DNA of 37,255 nucleotides from Mycobacterium arosiense ATCC BAA-1401 = DSM 45069 (GTDB lineage: Bacteria; Actinomycetota; Actinomycetes; Mycobacteriales; Mycobacteriaceae). A model generated the notes under the pieces. It ran no database searches and was not told the origin of the DNA. It was given only the letters and a program-made list of their open reading frames with translations. The stretch lies in NCBI RefSeq assembly GCF_002086125.1, contig NZ_MVHG01000049.1, positions 1 to 37,255 on the forward strand, given 5' to 3'. A program made the translations under genes and the position numbers. Positions 1-6,547 of this stretch are shown here, piece by piece (positions within the stretch are counted from its first letter, which is position 1; each line of letters starts with the position of its first letter).

Positions 1-37
1 CTGCGGCACTGACCGCTTGAACCATCATCTCGAAGAA

Positions 38-154
38 TCACAAGACGACCCCGTACACCACGTCCCTGGACTTGACCCGGTCGCCGGCGAGGTGCAGATC
101 CGCGACGGGCGGCACGGCCGGACGGTCGATGTGGGCGGTGTTGATTGAGGGCAT
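38..154 (-). CDS. Small hypothetical protein (38 aa) in foreign-looking left flank
   Basis: An open frame of 38 codons runs leftward from an ATG at 154. A good ribosome binding site (GGAGA, read on the minus strand at 163-159) lies four bases before it. The product starts MPSINTAHIDRP and ends DVVYGVVL before a TGA. I recognise no family. It has no clear membrane segment or cysteines. The frame stays open after the TGA (FFEMMVQAVSAA) to the window edge, so this could be the start of a longer gene broken by a stop or a sequencing error. It lies in the 340 bases that replace the expected glnA1 body, so it may belong to an integrated element. The RBS supports translation, but the function is unknown. 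Confidence 0.35.
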   Translation of the reverse strand: MPSINTAHIDRPAVPPVADLHLAGDRVKSRDVVYGVVL

Positions 155-220
155 GGTTTCTCCATTCGCGAAGTCATGTCGCTTTAGTGATTGGTTTTTG
201 AAGTGGGAAGGCGCGGCGAG

Positions 221-241
221 TCGTCCGCAGTTCGTCCGCAG
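221..241. repeat. Two tandem 10-bp direct repeats, tcgtccgcag
   Basis: The 10-mer tcgtccgcag occurs at 221-230 and again at 232-241, one base apart, so the period is 11 bp, about one helical turn. It lies between the small minus-strand frame ending at 154 and the glnA1 tail. Helically phased short repeats are typical of protein binding sites such as integrase arm or excisionase sites, or of operators. That role is inference only. Confidence 0.45.
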
Positions 242-282
242 GAGTTTTGAAAACAGTTCTCGCGTGCCAACACCGGCAACGC

Positions 283-311
283 TGTGACCTGCTATTTCCC
301 TACGCTATAAA
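283..311 (+). promoter_or_regulatory. Candidate sigma-70 type promoter in the left flank
   Basis: TGTGAC at 283-288 and TATAAA at 306-311 are separated by 17 bases, a good match to a housekeeping promoter pointing right. No gene start follows on the plus strand, only the orphan glnA1 tail and its terminator. It may be a chance match or may drive a short transcript ending at the hairpin at 379-418. Confidence 0.25.
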
Positions 312-332
312 CACAGCTAACGGTTACGAACG

Positions 333-369
333 CTCAGGACGTAGTTCGCGCTGTACTACGACGTCTGAG
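333..369. other. Core-site-like inverted repeat at the glnA1 junction
   Basis: CGTAGT at 340-345 is repeated in inverse as ACTACG at 355-360 around a 9-bp spacer, and an outer CTCAG/CTGAG pair lies at 333-337 and 365-369. The right arm is the end of glnA1. The left arm lies at the boundary where homology to glnA1 stops, at about 343. Inverted arms around a 7-9 bp spacer resemble tyrosine recombinase core sites. No integrase is visible in the window, so this is a hypothesis. Confidence 0.3.
345..368 (+). pseudogene. glnA1: Orphan 3' tail of glnA1 (last seven codons)
   Basis: The frame TTC GCG CTG TAC TAC GAC GTC TGA encodes FALYYDV followed by a stop. As I recall it, this is exactly the C-terminus of mycobacterial glutamine synthetase I (PHPYEFALYYDV). 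It sits where glnA1 should end: convergent with the glnE operon and 10 bases before a strong terminator hairpin. The preceding codon is TAG where GAG (Glu) is expected, and nothing upstream resembles glutamine synthetase. The body of glnA1 is therefore separated from this tail, either by an element integrated at the 3' end of the gene or by an assembly join. If an element is present, an intact glnA1 with a duplicated tail should lie at its other end. Confidence 0.75.
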
Positions 370-378
370 TCGGCTTGA

Positions 379-418
379 CGAAACCACCCGCGTGGAGGTT
401 GCCGCGCGGGTGGTTTCG
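379..418. terminator. Bidirectional hairpin terminator after glnA1
   Basis: A perfect 14-bp inverted repeat, cgaaaccacccgcg at 379-392 and cgcgggtggtttcg at 405-418, encloses a 12-base loop. It begins 10 bases after the glnA1 stop and 118 bases beyond the stop of the convergent oxidoreductase gene. There is no long U tract, as is usual in mycobacteria. It probably ends transcripts from both sides. Confidence 0.75.
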
Positions 419-536
419 CATCTAGCCGCCCCGGCTGTTATCCGCGGCGCGCTCCGTCCTGGTCGCCGGGGCTGGTGTTCGTGGTCATGCGAAACATATG
501 CGATGCCGGCCCGCGCGAGCCCATCTTCGCCGCCGT

Positions 537-1430
537 TCAGGTGACCCGCGGCGCCGAATTAGGTGTCGCCTGGCGATCGAGCGCGAGGTCCTTGCGGAAG
601 CGCTGCATGCCGTCGATCTTGTCGTCCAGGCCGGCGTCGGGCCCGGCGTAGAACATCCACGGCATCGTGATGATGCCGGTGACGCCGGCGTCCTCGACCC
701 GCCGGTAATCCGCCGTGGTGAACGCGTCGGTCAGCGGTGTCAGGATGGTGAAATCGTCCATGGTCAAACCGTTTTCGGCGCGCAACTCCCGCAGCCTGCC
801 CACCGCCTCGATGGCCCGCTCGGTCTTGATCAAATCGCCGATCCAGCCGTCGTTGCGGGCGGCGCGGCGCAGCGCGATATCGCTGAGCCCGCCGACGTAC
901 ACCGGGATCGGCGGCGGCGTGGGTTGCATCTCGAGGCGCGGCGCGCAATAGAACTCACCCTCGAACTCCGTCCAGCCCGGCGTCCACAGCGCCCGCATCA
1001 GCTCGATGATCTCGTCGGTCCGCCTGCCGCGCGCCTCGAATCGCTCACCCATCAAAGCGAATTCCTCGCGGCACCAGCCCACCCCGACGCCCAGCTCCAC
1101 CCGGCCGGACGCCAGAACCGCTGCGGTGCCAATCGCTTTGGCCGCCGAGTACGGGTTGCGCATGGCCGGGATATACACGGTGTTGACGAACCTCAACCGC
1201 GTGGTCACCTGGGCCAGCGCGCCCACGAGCACCCAGGGATCGGGCCAGTCGGTGAACGGCTGCCAGCGCCGCTGGCCGTCTTTGGTGTACGGGTACGGGG
1301 TGTCCAGCGTCTCGAGATTGACGACGTGGTCAGGAATGCCGATCCCGTCGTAGCCGAGTTCGTCGGCCGCCTTGGCCAGCTCGATGATCTCGCGGGTGTT
1401 CAGGAACGCGCTGCTGATGTAGAACCTCAC
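537..1430 (-). CDS. F420-dependent LLM-class oxidoreductase (TIGR03619-like)
   Basis: The 297-residue product looks like a luciferase-like (bacterial luciferase TIM-barrel) flavin/F420-dependent oxidoreductase. It has an N-terminal FYISSAF strand, GIGIPDHV near residues 29-36, LGVGVGWCREEF in the middle and GRRTDEIIELMRALW after it, in the order seen in LLM proteins of about 300 residues. The physiological substrate cannot be read from the sequence. The chosen start is GTG at 1430, where GTGA overlaps the stop of the thioesterase gene and AGGAG lies upstream. The open frame continues upstream, but there it reads the thioesterase in another phase. It is the last gene of the glnA2/glnE-direction set. 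As I recall it, M. tuberculosis has no gene here between glnA1 and glnE, so this pair is an accessory insertion relative to that genome. Confidence 0.85.
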   Translation of the reverse strand: MRFYISSAFLNTREIIELAKAADELGYDGIGIPDHVVNLETLDTPYPYTKDGQRRWQPFTDWPDPWVLVGALAQVTTRLRFVNTVYIPAMRNPYSAAKAIGTAAVLASGRVELGVGVGWCREEFALMGERFEARGRRTDEIIELMRALWTPGWTEFEGEFYCAPRLEMQPTPPPIPVYVGGLSDIALRRAARNDGWIGDLIKTERAIEAVGRLRELRAENGLTMDDFTILTPLTDAFTTADYRRVEDAGVTGIITMPWMFYAGPDAGLDDKIDGMQRFRKDLALDRQATPNSAPRVT

Positions 1431-2071
1431 TGCATCTCCTGCGCCCAGGCCGGCTCGATGAAGACGCCGTCGGCCTCGACGGTGACGCCGGCAGCATCCG
1501 AAATGGTGCCGCGCGCAAAGACTTTGCGGCCCTCGTTGCCGTCGACCCACGCCTCGCAGCGCAGCGGCCCCAGCGGCGTGCCGCGCAGGTACTTCACGGT
1601 GATGGTTCCGGTGAACCGCGCCTTGGACAGCCCCTCGCTGGCCGCCTCGCCGAGCATGTGGTCAAGCACCAGGGCGCTGACGCCGCCGTGCACCAGTTTG
1701 GGCGGGCCCTCGTAGGCAGGGCCGAGGGTGAACTCGCTCCAGCAGCGCCCCGCGCCCTCGTGGTGCACGACGATCGGCGGGGCGATGGGATTGCAGACGC
1801 CGATCGCGGCGTTGCCCAACGGCAGCGGGCGGCCGTCGACGCGGTAGCTCACCCCTACCGGGCGGGTCCGTTGCCGCAGCAATGCGGTGACCGCCTCGAT
1901 CGTCCGCCGGGCCTCGGCGACGACGTCCTCGCCGGCCTCGGTGCGGATGGTGGCCTCGACGAGTTCGCGGACCGCATCGGCCAACGGAGCGTACAGCGCG
2001 GTCACGCGATCGGCCTCCGCCGCGCTGAGCACCTCGAATATGGCGTCCAACGCGCCGGCCTCCTGATTCAA
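1427..2071 (-). CDS. PaaI-type hotdog-fold thioesterase
   Basis: The product of up to 214 residues has an N-terminal helical region of about 85 residues and a C-terminal hotdog domain. The motif KLVHGGVSALVLDHMLGEAA has its His near residue 128. The HGG segment followed by an acidic residue on the long helix is typical of acyl-CoA thioesterases of the PaaI/THEM4 type. The reaction is probably hydrolysis of an acyl-CoA of unknown chain. The longest start is TTG at 2071, whose TTGA overlaps the glnE stop. A better ribosome site (AGGAGG) stands 8 bases before another in-frame TTG at 2050, which would shorten the protein by seven residues. It is translationally coupled to glnE upstream and to the LLM oxidoreductase downstream. 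Confidence 0.82.
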   Translation of the reverse strand: MNQEAGALDAIFEVLSAAEADRVTALYAPLADAVRELVEATIRTEAGEDVVAEARRTIEAVTALLRQRTRPVGVSYRVDGRPLPLGNAAIGVCNPIAPPIVVHHEGAGRCWSEFTLGPAYEGPPKLVHGGVSALVLDHMLGEAASEGLSKARFTGTITVKYLRGTPLGPLRCEAWVDGNEGRKVFARGTISDAAGVTVEADGVFIEPAWAQEMQ

Positions 2072-5052
2072 CTTCCGAACACCCTGCGCACCACCGCTTT
2101 GGCGCGGCGCGTCACCCGTAGATAGTTGTCCAAGAACTCCCCGCCCTCATCGGTGGGCCAGCCCGCGGCCACGGCCACGGCGTTGAGCTGGCGGCCGGGC
2201 CCGGGCAGTTGATCGGTGGGCTTGCCGCGGACCAGCACCAGCGCGTTGCGGGCCCGGGTGGCGGTCAGCCAGGCCTGCCGCAACAGCTCCACCTCGTCGG
2301 CGGGCACCAGCTCCGCCGCGGCGATAGCGTCCAGGCACTGCAGAGTCGAGGTGTTGTGCAGCGCGGGAACCTCGTGCGCGTGCCGCAGTTGCAGCAGCTG
2401 CACGGTCCATTCGATGTCGGCCAGTCCCCCGCGGCCCAGCTTGGTGTGCGTGTTGGGGTCAGCGCCGCGCGGCAACCGCTCGGAATCGACGCGGGCCTTG
2501 ATGCGCCGGATCTCCTGCATCGCCTCGGTGGACACCCCGTCGGGTGGATAGCGGGTCTTGTCGGCCATCAGCAGGAACCGCTGCCCCAGCTCCGCGTCGC
2601 CGGCGACCGCATGCGCCCGCAGCAGCGCCTGGATCTCCCATGGTTGCGCCCACTGCTCGTAATAGGCCGCGTAGGAGGGCAGGGTGCGCACCAGCGGGCC
2701 CTGGCGGCCTTCGGGCCGCAGGTTGGCGTCGACCTCCAGCGGCGGGTCGACGCTGGGCGTGCCCAGCAGCGCCCGGACCTGCTCGGCGACGCCGGTCGCC
2801 CAGCGCACCGCCGCGGAATCCTCGATCCCGGGCGCCGGCTCGCAGACGAACATCACGTCGGCGTCGGATCCATAGCCCAATTCGGCGCCGCCCAGCCGGC
2901 CCATGCCGATGACCGCGATGGCCGCCGGTGCCGTGCCGCTCGCGGGCAGGTTGGCCCGGATCATCGCCTCCAGCGCGGCCTGCAGCACCGCCACCCACAC
3001 CGAGGTCAGCGCCGAGCAGACGTCGGTGACCTCGAGCATGCCGAGCAGGTCGGCCGAGGCGATGCGGGCCAGCTCGCGGCGCCGCAGGGTGCGCGCCCCG
3101 GCGATCGCCCGCACCGGGTCGGAGTAGCGGCCGGCCGAGGCGACCAGCCCGCGGGCCACCGCGGCGGGCTCGGTGTCGAGCAGTCTCGGGCCCGACGGCC
3201 CGTCGCCGTAGTCCTGAATCACCCGCGGGGCGCGCATCAGCAGGTCCGGCACGTACGCAGAGGTGCCCAGCACGTGCATGAGCCGGCGGGCCACCGCGGG
3301 CTTGTCGCGCAGCGTGGCCAGGTACCAGCTCTCGCCGGACAGCGCCTCGGACAGCCGTCGGTAGGCCAGCAGCCCGCGGTCGGGGTCCGGCGTGTACGAC
3401 ATCCAGTTCAGCAGCCTGGGCAGCAGCACCGACTGCACCCGCCCGCGCCGGCCGCTCAGGTTGACCAGGGCCGACATGTGCTTGAGCGCGGTCTGCGGGC
3501 CCTCGTAGCCTAGCGCCGCCAGCTGGCGCTCGGCGGCTTCGGAGGTCATGCCGCGCGCGATCTCCAGTCCGGCCGGCCCGATCGACTCCAGCAGCGGCTG
3601 ATAGAAGAGCTTGGCGTGCAGCTGGGACACCCGCAGGTTCTGGTGGCGCAGCTCCTCGCGCAGCACCCCGGCCGCGTCGTGGCGTCCGTCCGGCCGGATG
3701 TGGGCGGCCCGCGCCAGCCAGCGCACCGCTTCCTCGTCGTCGGCCTCGGGCAGCAGGTGGGTGCGCTTGAGGCGCTGCAGCTGCAACCGGTGCTCGAGCA
3801 GCCGGAGGAACTCGTAGGAGGCGGTGAGGTTGGCCGCGTCCTCGCGCCCGATGTAGCCGCCCTGGCCCAACGCGGCCAGCGCATCCACGGTCGACGCCAC
3901 GTGCAGCGAGTCGTCGCCGCGGCCGTGCACCAGCTGCAGGAGCTGCACGGCGAATTCCACGTCGCGCAGCCCGCCGCTGCCCAGCTTGATCTCGCGCCCG
4001 CGCACCTCGGCGGGCACCAGCTGCTCGACCCGGCGGCGCATGGCCTGCACCTCGGCCACGAAGTCCTCACGCTCGCAGGCGACCCACACCATCGGCATCA
4101 GCGCGTCCAGGTAGCGCCGCCCGAGTTCCTCGTCGCCCACCGCCGCACGGGCTTTGAGCAGCGCCTGGAACTCCCACGTCTTGGCCCAGCGCTGGTAATA
4201 GGCGATGTGGGACTCGACGGTGCGGACCAGTTCGCCGCTGCGCCCCTCGGGGCGCAGCCCGGCGTCGACCTGGAAGAACGCCTCGGAGGCCAGCCGCATC
4301 ATCTCGCTAGCCACCCGGGTGGTGACGGCGTCGGCCTGCTCGCCGACGAAGATCACGTCGACGTCGCTGACGTAGTTCAGTTCGCGGGCACCGCATTTGC
4401 CCATCGCGATCACCGCCAGCCGCGGCGGCGTCCGGTCGCCGCACACGCTCTTCTCGGCCACCCGCAGCGCGGCGGCCAGCGCCGCGTCCGCCAGGTCCGA
4501 GAGGTGGGCGGCCACCACGGTGAACGGGACCACCGGCTCGTCCTCGACGGTCGCGGCCAGATCCAGCGCGGCCAGCACCAGCAGCTGGTCGCGGTACAGG
4601 GTGCGAAGGCGCACCATCGCCGAACCCGGCGCGGCCAGCGCCTCGTCCACGCAGCCGGTGAACATCGCGCGCAGCTCGTCGTGGGTGGGCAGTTTGACCT
4701 TGCCGCGCAACAGTTTCCAGGTCTGCGGCTGGGCGATCAGGTGATCGCCCAGTGCCAGCGACGCGCCGAGAACGCCGAACAGCCGGCCGCGCAGCGGGCG
4801 CTCGGTGAGCAGGGCGGCGTTGAGTTCGTCCCACCCGGCGTCGGGGTTCTCCGACAGCCGGACCAAGGCCAGCAGCGCGGCGTCGGGATCGGGCGCGCGC
4901 GACAGCGACCACAGCAGGTCGACGTGCGCCTGGTCGTCGTGCTCGTACCACCCCAGCCGCGCCATGCGTTCGGCCGCTTGCGGATCGACCAACCCGAGCC
5001 GGCCGACGCTGGGCAGCCTGGGGCGCTGCGTCGCGGGTTTGGTCACGACCAC
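2068..5052 (-). CDS. glnE: Glutamine synthetase adenylyltransferase GlnE
   Basis: At 994 residues the protein has the length I recall for M. tuberculosis GlnE. It is bifunctional: it adds AMP to, and removes it from, a tyrosine of glutamine synthetase I in response to nitrogen status. Two nucleotidyltransferase halves are visible, each with the metal-binding S-D-x-D motif: SDVD at 229-232, the deadenylylating half, and SDAD at 729-732, the adenylylating half. Repeated segments (RPEGR, then YYxRWAxxWExQALLxARA in one half and YYEQWAQPWEIQALLRAHA in the other) show the internal duplication. The start is GTG at 5052. It follows glnA2 in the same direction with a 72-base gap and overlaps the thioesterase downstream. 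GlnE is essential in M. tuberculosis because unmodified GlnA1 is harmful. Here the body of its target gene glnA1 is missing from the expected place. Confidence 0.97.
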   Translation of the reverse strand: MVVTKPATQRPRLPSVGRLGLVDPQAAERMARLGWYEHDDQAHVDLLWSLSRAPDPDAALLALVRLSENPDAGWDELNAALLTERPLRGRLFGVLGASLALGDHLIAQPQTWKLLRGKVKLPTHDELRAMFTGCVDEALAAPGSAMVRLRTLYRDQLLVLAALDLAATVEDEPVVPFTVVAAHLSDLADAALAAALRVAEKSVCGDRTPPRLAVIAMGKCGARELNYVSDVDVIFVGEQADAVTTRVASEMMRLASEAFFQVDAGLRPEGRSGELVRTVESHIAYYQRWAKTWEFQALLKARAAVGDEELGRRYLDALMPMVWVACEREDFVAEVQAMRRRVEQLVPAEVRGREIKLGSGGLRDVEFAVQLLQLVHGRGDDSLHVASTVDALAALGQGGYIGREDAANLTASYEFLRLLEHRLQLQRLKRTHLLPEADDEEAVRWLARAAHIRPDGRHDAAGVLREELRHQNLRVSQLHAKLFYQPLLESIGPAGLEIARGMTSEAAERQLAALGYEGPQTALKHMSALVNLSGRRGRVQSVLLPRLLNWMSYTPDPDRGLLAYRRLSEALSGESWYLATLRDKPAVARRLMHVLGTSAYVPDLLMRAPRVIQDYGDGPSGPRLLDTEPAAVARGLVASAGRYSDPVRAIAGARTLRRRELARIASADLLGMLEVTDVCSALTSVWVAVLQAALEAMIRANLPASGTAPAAIAVIGMGRLGGAELGYGSDADVMFVCEPAPGIEDSAAVRWATGVAEQVRALLGTPSVDPPLEVDANLRPEGRQGPLVRTLPSYAAYYEQWAQPWEIQALLRAHAVAGDAELGQRFLLMADKTRYPPDGVSTEAMQEIRRIKARVDSERLPRGADPNTHTKLGRGGLADIEWTVQLLQLRHAHEVPALHNTSTLQCLDAIAAAELVPADEVELLRQAWLTATRARNALVLVRGKPTDQLPGPGRQLNAVAVAAGWPTDEGGEFLDNYLRVTRRAKAVVRRVFGS

Positions 5053-5124
5053 GACCGTAGCGCAAGCCGCCCGTCTTCAGGCACGAGCGGCGCTAGTGCA
5101 CAACGGGATATGCCCCATCGGGAC

Positions 5125-6465
5125 CTACAGGGACAGGTAGGTGCTCAGCTCGTACGGGGTGACGTGGCTGCGGTAGTTGGCCCACTCCGTGCGCTTATTG
5201 CGCAGGAAGAAGTCAAAGACGTGCTCCCCCAAGGTTTCCGCGACCAGCTCGGAGGACTCCATGGCGCGAAGCGCGCTGTCCAGGCTCGTCGGCAGCTCGC
5301 GATAGCCCATCGCGATGCGTTCCTCGGCGGTCAGGTCCCACACGTTGTCCTCGGCCTGCGGCCCCAGCACGTAGCCCTTCTCCACCCCGCGCAGCCCGGC
5401 GGCCAGCAGCACGGCGAAGGTCAGGTACGGGTTGCAGGCCGAGTCGGGGCTGCGCACCTCCACGCGCCGCGACGACGTCTTGTGCGGCGTGTACATGGGC
5501 ACCCGCACCAGCGCGGACCGGTTGGCCGCACCCCACGACGCGGCGGTGGGCGCCTCGCCGCCGCCGACGAGTCGCTTGTAGGAGTTGACCCACTGATTGG
5601 TGACGGCGCTGATTTCGGAGGCGTGCTCGAGGATCCCGGCGATGAAGGACTTGCCCACGTCCGAAAGTTGCAGCGGGTCGTCGGGGCTGTGGAACGCGTT
5701 GACGTCGCCCTCGAACAGGCTCATGTGGGTGTGCATCGCCGACCCGGGATGCTGCCCGAACGGCTTGGGCATGAAGGTGGCGCGGGCGCCGTTCTCGATC
5801 GCCACCTCCTTGATGACGTAGCGGAACGTCATCACGTTGTCGGCCATCGACAGGGCGTCGGCGAAGCGCAGGTCGATCTCCTGCTGGCCGGGCGCCCCCT
5901 CATGGTGGCTGAACTCCACCGAGATGCCCATGAATTCGAGGGCTTCGATCGCGTGCCGGCGGAAGTTCGAGGCGGAGTCGTGGACCGCCTGGTCGAAGTA
6001 GCCGGCGCTGTCGACGGGAACGGGCGGCGTCCCGTCGTCGGGGCCGGGCTTGAGCAGGAAAAATTCGATCTCGGGGTGCACGTAGCAGGAGAAGCCCAGG
6101 TCGTTGGCCTTCTGCAGCTGCCGGCGCAGCACGTGGCGCGGGTCGGCCCAGGACGGCGAGCCGTCCGGCATGGTGATGTCGCAGAACATCCGTGCCGAGT
6201 GGTGGTGGCCGTTGGGGGAGGCCCACGGCAGCACCTGGAAGGTGGACGGGTCGGGGTTAGCCACGGTGTCGGATTCGGAGACCCGCGAGAAGCCCTCGAT
6301 CGAGGAGCCGTCGAAGCCGATGCCCTCCTCGAAGGCGCCTTCGAGCTCGGCCGGGGCGATGGCGACCGACTTGAGGAAGCCCAGCACATCGGTGAACCAC
6401 AGCCGAACGAAGCGGATGTCTCGTTCCTCGAGCGTGCGGAGCACGAATTCCTTCTGTCGATCCAT
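5125..6465 (-). CDS. glnA2: Type I glutamine synthetase GlnA2
   Basis: This 446-residue protein matches the length and sequence I recall for M. tuberculosis GlnA2 (Rv2222c). Visible glutamine synthetase features are the N-terminal beta-grasp with FDGSSIEGF, the catalytic-domain motif EIEFFL, HHEGAPGQQEID, the ATP-site region MPKPF then GSAMHTHMSL, and ANRSALVRVP. The start is ATG at 6465 (MDRQKEF). An upstream in-frame start adds only six residues and leaves no room for the promoter. At the place where GlnA1 proteins carry the adenylylated tyrosine (NLY), this protein has NVW, with W376, so the neighbouring GlnE should not modify it there. The exact role of GlnA2 in vivo is unclear; related proteins are not the main ammonia-assimilating enzyme. 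Confidence 0.96.
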   Translation of the reverse strand: MDRQKEFVLRTLEERDIRFVRLWFTDVLGFLKSVAIAPAELEGAFEEGIGFDGSSIEGFSRVSESDTVANPDPSTFQVLPWASPNGHHHSARMFCDITMPDGSPSWADPRHVLRRQLQKANDLGFSCYVHPEIEFFLLKPGPDDGTPPVPVDSAGYFDQAVHDSASNFRRHAIEALEFMGISVEFSHHEGAPGQQEIDLRFADALSMADNVMTFRYVIKEVAIENGARATFMPKPFGQHPGSAMHTHMSLFEGDVNAFHSPDDPLQLSDVGKSFIAGILEHASEISAVTNQWVNSYKRLVGGGEAPTAASWGAANRSALVRVPMYTPHKTSSRRVEVRSPDSACNPYLTFAVLLAAGLRGVEKGYVLGPQAEDNVWDLTAEERIAMGYRELPTSLDSALRAMESSELVAETLGEHVFDFFLRNKRTEWANYRSHVTPYELSTYLSL

Positions 6466-6474
6466 ATCCCGAAC

Positions 6475-6506
6475 AGTATGCAACCGCTGTTAATTCTGTG
6501 TTACCG
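6475..6506 (-). promoter_or_regulatory. glnA2 promoter with GlnR-like box
   Basis: Read on the minus strand, CATACT at 6480-6475 lies 10 bases before the glnA2 ATG and could be a -10 element giving a very short leader. Just upstream, at 6506-6487, GGTAAC and TTAACA are separated by six bases. The actinobacterial GlnR consensus, as I recall it, is GTnAC-n6-GnAAC, so one position of the second half differs. Nitrogen control of glnA2 would make sense, but the match is modest. Confidence 0.3.
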
Positions 6507-6547
6507 ATGCCCGCTCAGAACCGTTGCGAAAGCTCGTCGGGCGCCGG

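Noticed and set aside
2209..3513. Plus-strand open frame of 434 codons within glnE
   Set aside because: Same cause; composition is typical of an antisense frame.
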